Shown here: positions 60,955 through 64,000 of the stretch, one piece after another
Layout: the number at the start of each line of letters is the position of its first letter
Position numbering within the stretch: position 1 is the stretch's first letter
Origin: Pseudophaeobacter arcticus DSM 23566
Lineage (GTDB): Bacteria > Pseudomonadota > Alphaproteobacteria > Rhodobacterales > Rhodobacteraceae
DNA length: 64,000 nucleotides
NCBI RefSeq assembly: GCF_000473205.1
Contig: NZ_KI421507.1
Location: 113,074-177,073, forward strand
Direction of reading: 5' to 3'
Made by a program: the position numbers and the translations under genes
The notes under the pieces: model-generated
What the model was told of the DNA's origin: nothing
What the model saw: only the letters and a program-made list of their open reading frames with translations
Database searches by the model: none

Positions 60955-61692
60955 ATGACGGATCGCCCTCCTCAGCGCCCGAGCGGCACAACTGATGCGG
61001 CTCTGCCGCAGCAGCAGCTTGCGACGCGGCTGCAGCGAGAGATTGCAACCGGCGCCGTGCTGCGGGGGGATCGGCTGTTGCCCGAACGGGAGATGGCACA
61101 GCATCTGGGGGTTAGCCGCGCCCGGCTGCGGCAGGCGCTGGATCAGCTCAAGACCGAAGGCGCGCTGTTTCGTCGGCGTGGACAAGGGACCTTTGTGCAA
61201 CCGCCCCCCATTCCGGACGCGGCACGGCTCAAGAGCCTGGCACAACGGGTCAGCCCGCAGGAGGTGATGGAAGTCCGCTTGCAGGTCGAGCCCGCTCTGG
61301 CCGGGCTGGCAGCCCTGCGCGCCGATGACAAGGCGCGCGCGGTCTTTGCCCTGGCGACCCAGGCCACGCTCGATGCGCGGGATCAGCAAAGCTATGATGC
61401 GGCGGATGATGTCTTTCACTACAAAATCGCTGAAATGGCGCAGAACCCGCTGTTTTTGACCGTCTATGAGGCGATCCGATCGGTGCGGGCGCAGGCCAGT
61501 TGGGCCAACACCCGGGCTGCGACCTATTCGCGTGAGGTGACTGCTGTTTTGGGACAGCAACACCAGACCCTTGCCGCAGCCATTCTGCGGGGGGACAGCG
61601 CCGCGGCCACCGAGGCGATGCGGGATCACCTGCGCTGCGTCGCTGAAACACTGTTGCAAGACCGGCCTCCGTCGTCGTCTCTACCGGAATAG
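60955..61692 (+). CDS. FCD-type GntR regulator
   Basis: 245 aa. Winged helix at about 18-85 with L-L-P-E-R-E-M-A-Q-H-L-G-V-S-R-A-R-L-R-Q-A-L; FCD domain from about 100, with E-V-R-L-Q-V-E-P near 104-111 and the D-V-F-H-Y-K metal/ligand region near 145-150, then H-Q-T-L near 203 and D-H-L near 223. Probably represses its own operon at the dyad near 58173 until an acidic metabolite binds. Confidence 0.88.
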   Translation: MTDRPPQRPSGTTDAALPQQQLATRLQREIATGAVLRGDRLLPEREMAQHLGVSRARLRQALDQLKTEGALFRRRGQGTFVQPPPIPDAARLKSLAQRVSPQEVMEVRLQVEPALAGLAALRADDKARAVFALATQATLDARDQQSYDAADDVFHYKIAEMAQNPLFLTVYEAIRSVRAQASWANTRAATYSREVTAVLGQQHQTLAAAILRGDSAAATEAMRDHLRCVAETLLQDRPPSSSLPE

Positions 61693-62017
61693 TGCCGGGG
61701 AGCAGTGCAACAGTCTCGAGCCTGCATAGCTGACCTTTGCACGGTTGGAGTGTGCATGGCGGCGCAAAGGGGGGGGCAAAAAGGGTGGCAGAGCGAAGCT
61801 GGAACTCTGGCGGAAAGGATGTTGTGTCCAGACACTACAGGTCTGGCAGAAAATATCTTTATAATAACGGGAATTACGGAACTCCTTTGGGGGCGAGAAT
61901 TTTTTCGTTGTTGAATTCTTCTGATGCGCTTTTCTGAATTAATATTTTTCTCCGATTTTTGAAATTTTAAGGAACAGATTTTAGAAGGGAGGTTGTACAA
62001 CCAGGCGGAGTGTTGAT
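61693..62017. other. Intergenic region, promoter of the chemoreceptor
   Basis: 325 bp; no gene supported on either strand. A strongly AT-rich run at 61905-61985 probably carries the promoter of the chemoreceptor gene. AAGGGAGG near 61985 is too far from the start to be its ribosome site; GGCGGAG (62004-62010) is better placed. Confidence 0.45.
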
Positions 62018-63871
62018 GTGATCAGGAATATCTCAATAAATGTAAGGCTGCTCATTTCCGGCATTACAGCAGTGTCCTCCATCGTATGTCTCGCCAGTCT
62101 TGCGATTTATAGTCTTTGGCAGAGTGAGCTGGAATTGGAGCGGCAAATTTCAGTCACTGATGCGGTGCGTCAGGAATTAACTGCGGATCTAAAACACGAA
62201 GCGATAGAAGGACTTGTTGTCAACAGTCTGCTTGAGGGGGGGGCGCACTCCAATGCTGATCAGGCGGCGTTGAAAGCGGAGCTTGCAGAGGAGGCAGAGC
62301 TGCTTCTGGCCTCACTGGAAAACCTCAAGGCAACAGAACTCCACCCTGACATTATGGCCCTGATCGCGGCAGCTATGCCATTGACAGAGGCCTATATCGC
62401 TTCAGCGCAGGATCTTCAGGCCCAGGGTTTCCGTGATAGAGCTGCGGCTCTGGCGGTGCTGCCGTCCTTTTTACAGGAGTTCGCTGCATTGAAGCAGGCG
62501 CTCACTCCTCTTGGTCAAAATATCGAAGAGCTTTCCAGTAAAACGGCTGCGGCAGCGCGGGCCCATGATATGGCAATGCTTTATAGCTTGCTGGGGATCT
62601 CCGGCCTGACCATCCTGGTGGTCGTGTATAATGCACGGAAAACGACGCTGACCATCACCAGACCCATTGAACGTCTGCGCATGGCTCTCAAAGATGTGGC
62701 AAAAGGCGATTTTGAACTCAGAATCTCGGAACGAATGCGCCCGGATGATTTTGGGGAAATTGCCCATGATATTGATTTGATTTCTGAACGTGTCGTTCTA
62801 ACGCTCGCTGAACAAGATGCCAGACGTGCCGAAGGCGAGCGTGTCATTGCGCGCCTTGGCAATGGGTTGCAAAACCTGTCGAAAGGGAATTTCAGTGATC
62901 GCATTGGCGAAGTTTTTGATGATGACTATGAACCCCTGCGCGTTGACTACAATGAAACGGTAGATAACCTGAACGAATTGATTTCCAGGGTGGTTCTGGC
63001 CAGTAAGGGAATTCAGGGGCGCTCCAGTGAAATCCAGGTTGCCTCCGAAGATCTGTCGACGCGCACGGCCAGCCAGGCCGCAACGCTGGAAGAGACCGCA
63101 GCCGCGCTGGAGCAGATGGCCATGAGCGTCAATACCGCAGCGCAAAACACCAAAGAAGTCGAGCAGGCTGTGGTCACGGCGCGCAGCGATGTCGAACACA
63201 GCGGCCGGGTTGTTGAGGGGGCCATTGCTGCCATGAATGAAATCGAGGCATCTTCCAGCCGTATTTCACAGATCATTGGCGTGATTGACGACATCGCCTT
63301 TCAGACCAATCTCTTGGCGCTCAATGCCGGGGTTGAAGCGGCACGTGCCGGGGAAGTGGGGCGGGGCTTTGCTGTTGTTGCCTCTGAGGTCCGCGGTCTG
63401 GCACAGCGCTCTTCTGAAGCGGCAAAGGAGATCAAAATTCTGATCGGGACCAGCTCGGGTCATGTTCAGGACGGGGTGCAGCAGGTTGACGGAGCCGGCA
63501 AGGCGCTGGAAGCGGTTGTACAGCAGGTCGCCCATATATCAGAGCTGGTATCGGGTATTTCTGCGGTCTCTGCCAATCAGGCTACGGGTATCAACGAAGT
63601 CAATATCGGCATGTCTCAGCTGGACCAGGTGACCCAGCAGAATGCAACCATGGTTGATGAGTCGAGCGCTGCTATCCAGTCTTTGAACGGCGAAGCCCGT
63701 GGTCTAAACGAGCTGGTCGGCCAGTTTGTGTTGCGCGAGGCGCAGGATCAGGCCGGAGAAAAAGGCCAATGGCAGGACAGCGCCTCTGAGGGGGTTTTTG
63801 CAGAGGCAACTGACGATTTTGAACTGGATGAGATGGGCTATGAGGAAGAGCTGCTGTCTCGGTCTGCCTGA
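62018..63871 (+). CDS. Methyl-accepting chemotaxis protein
   Basis: 617 aa from GTG 62018. Membrane helix 11-34, periplasmic four-helix-bundle-like sensor (35-186), membrane helix 187-205, HAMP about 207-260 (P-I-E-R-L), a second HAMP-like stretch to about 330, then the cytoplasmic hairpin with the conserved tip [13 protein letters not shown] near 424-436 and [14 protein letters not shown]. Glutamine/glutamate pairs flanking the tip ([12 protein letters not shown]) are likely methylation sites. The C-terminus has no CheR-tethering pentapeptide. No other chemotaxis gene is nearby. Confidence 0.92.
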   Translation: MIRNISINVRLLISGITAVSSIVCLASLAIYSLWQSELELERQISVTDAVRQELTADLKHEAIEGLVVNSLLEGGAHSNADQAALKAELAEEAELLLASLENLKATELHPDIMALIAAAMPLTEAYIASAQDLQAQGFRDRAAALAVLPSFLQEFAALKQALTPLGQNIEELSSKTAAAARAHDMAMLYSLLGISGLTILVVVYNARKTTLTITRPIERLRMALKDVAKGDFELRISERMRPDDFGEIAHDIDLISERVVLTLAEQDARRAEGERVIARLGNGLQNLSKGNFSDRIGEVFDDDYEPLRVDYNETVDNLNELISRVVLASKGIQGRSSEIQVASEDLSTRTASQAATLEETAAALEQMAMSVNTAAQNTKEVEQAVVTARSDVEHSGRVVEGAIAAMNEIEASSSRISQIIGVIDDIAFQTNLLALNAGVEAARAGEVGRGFAVVASEVRGLAQRSSEAAKEIKILIGTSSGHVQDGVQQVDGAGKALEAVVQQVAHISELVSGISAVSANQATGINEVNIGMSQLDQVTQQNATMVDESSAAIQSLNGEARGLNELVGQFVLREAQDQAGEKGQWQDSASEGVFAEATDDFELDEMGYEEELLSRSA

Positions 63872-63934
63872 GCCATCGACCAGTCAGGACCATCGAAGGC
63901 GATCACAGGTTGGGCGAGATGTCGGATAATAGCC

Positions 63935-63994
63935 GGGAGCGCCCAGTTTGAATTTCAGCCCACAGTTCACGGCTGTTTCAAACGGGGCGCTCCC
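63935..63994 (+). terminator. Long hairpin behind the chemoreceptor gene
   Basis: Arms GGGAGCGCCC-A-GTTTGAA (63935-63952) and TTCAAAC-G-GGGCGCTCCC (63977-63994) pair over 18 positions with one mismatch; the loop itself can pair AGCC with GGCT. No T run, so it may be a REP-like palindrome or bidirectional transcript end. Confidence 0.55.
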
Positions 63995-64000
63995 GCTAAA

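Noticed and set aside
60403..61659. 418-codon leftward open frame
   Set aside because: Spans two well-supported rightward genes (TSUP exporter and GntR) on the other strand.

Overview
The window reads as chromosome of a marine alphaproteobacterium, most likely of the roseobacter group (Rhodobacterales). The evidence is an initiator tRNA with an rRNA-operon-like leader, a clustered Entner-Doudoroff operon (pgi-zwf-edd), betaine-lipid genes behind a Pho box (plcP-btaA-btaB), tripartite tricarboxylate (TTT) and peptide-type ABC importers, and moderately high GC content. These calls come from reading translated sequence; no database search was run.

Layout. (1) 1-9522: tRNA-fMet (176-252) followed by a genomic island bounded by a 49-bp direct repeat of the tRNA 3' end (205-253 and 9474-9522). 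The island carries a P4-type tyrosine integrase next to the right repeat, a split primase/HTH replication module at the left, an insertion sequence and unfamiliar cargo: a coiled-coil membrane protein and a zinc-ribbon protein with a HEPN-like RxxxxH motif. (2) 9523-17525: a scarred accessory zone. It holds a staphylococcal-nuclease-like protein, a second identical copy of an IS110-family (IS1111-type) element, a truncated C-methyltransferase, a CmcI-like protein, a GT2 glycosyltransferase, an IS5-family element, a duplicated tRNA downstream flank and a decayed IS3 element. (3) 17526-25512: an exopolysaccharide locus. UDP-glucuronate decarboxylase, UDP-glucose 4-epimerase, a membrane GT2 synthase and a GH26-like hydrolase overlap or abut, followed by a small secreted protein, a Sel1-repeat protein and a GH128-like hydrolase. 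(4) 26308-31602: a LysR regulator divergent from tctC-tctB-tctA and an M20 (ArgE-like) deacylase. (5) 31897-40009: a second LysR divergent from a six-gene operon that places a HAD-IIA phosphatase and a calcineurin-type phosphoesterase inside a complete peptide/opine-type ABC importer. This suggests uptake and dephosphorylation of an organophosphate. (6) 40180-41770: ArsR regulator, UPF0718/ArsP-type permease and a small thioredoxin-fold protein. (7) 42397-45846: an orphan sugar-type solute-binding protein beside a hybrid histidine kinase with its own periplasmic solute-binding domain. (8) 46025-48771: a Pho box and plcP-btaA-btaB, for replacing phospholipid with betaine lipid under phosphate limitation. 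(9) 49219-52591: an AraC regulator, then MarR coupled to a sulfatase/phosphonate-monoester-hydrolase-like enzyme. (10) 52926-58047: a LacI-type operator and pgi-zwf-edd. (11) 58173-61692: gamma-glutamyltransferase-like enzyme, TauE/SafE-type exporter and FCD-GntR regulator. (12) 62018-64000: a chemoreceptor and a long hairpin.

Two themes stand out. The two IS1111-type copies can be virtually excised. Both restored target sites share ACCGGCCC-N3-GCC, and both elements carry a 256-nt non-coding 3' end where this family encodes its guide (bridge/seek) RNA. Separately, several regions between 32 and 53 kb deal with phosphorus esters, with one clear Pho box and one doubtful one.
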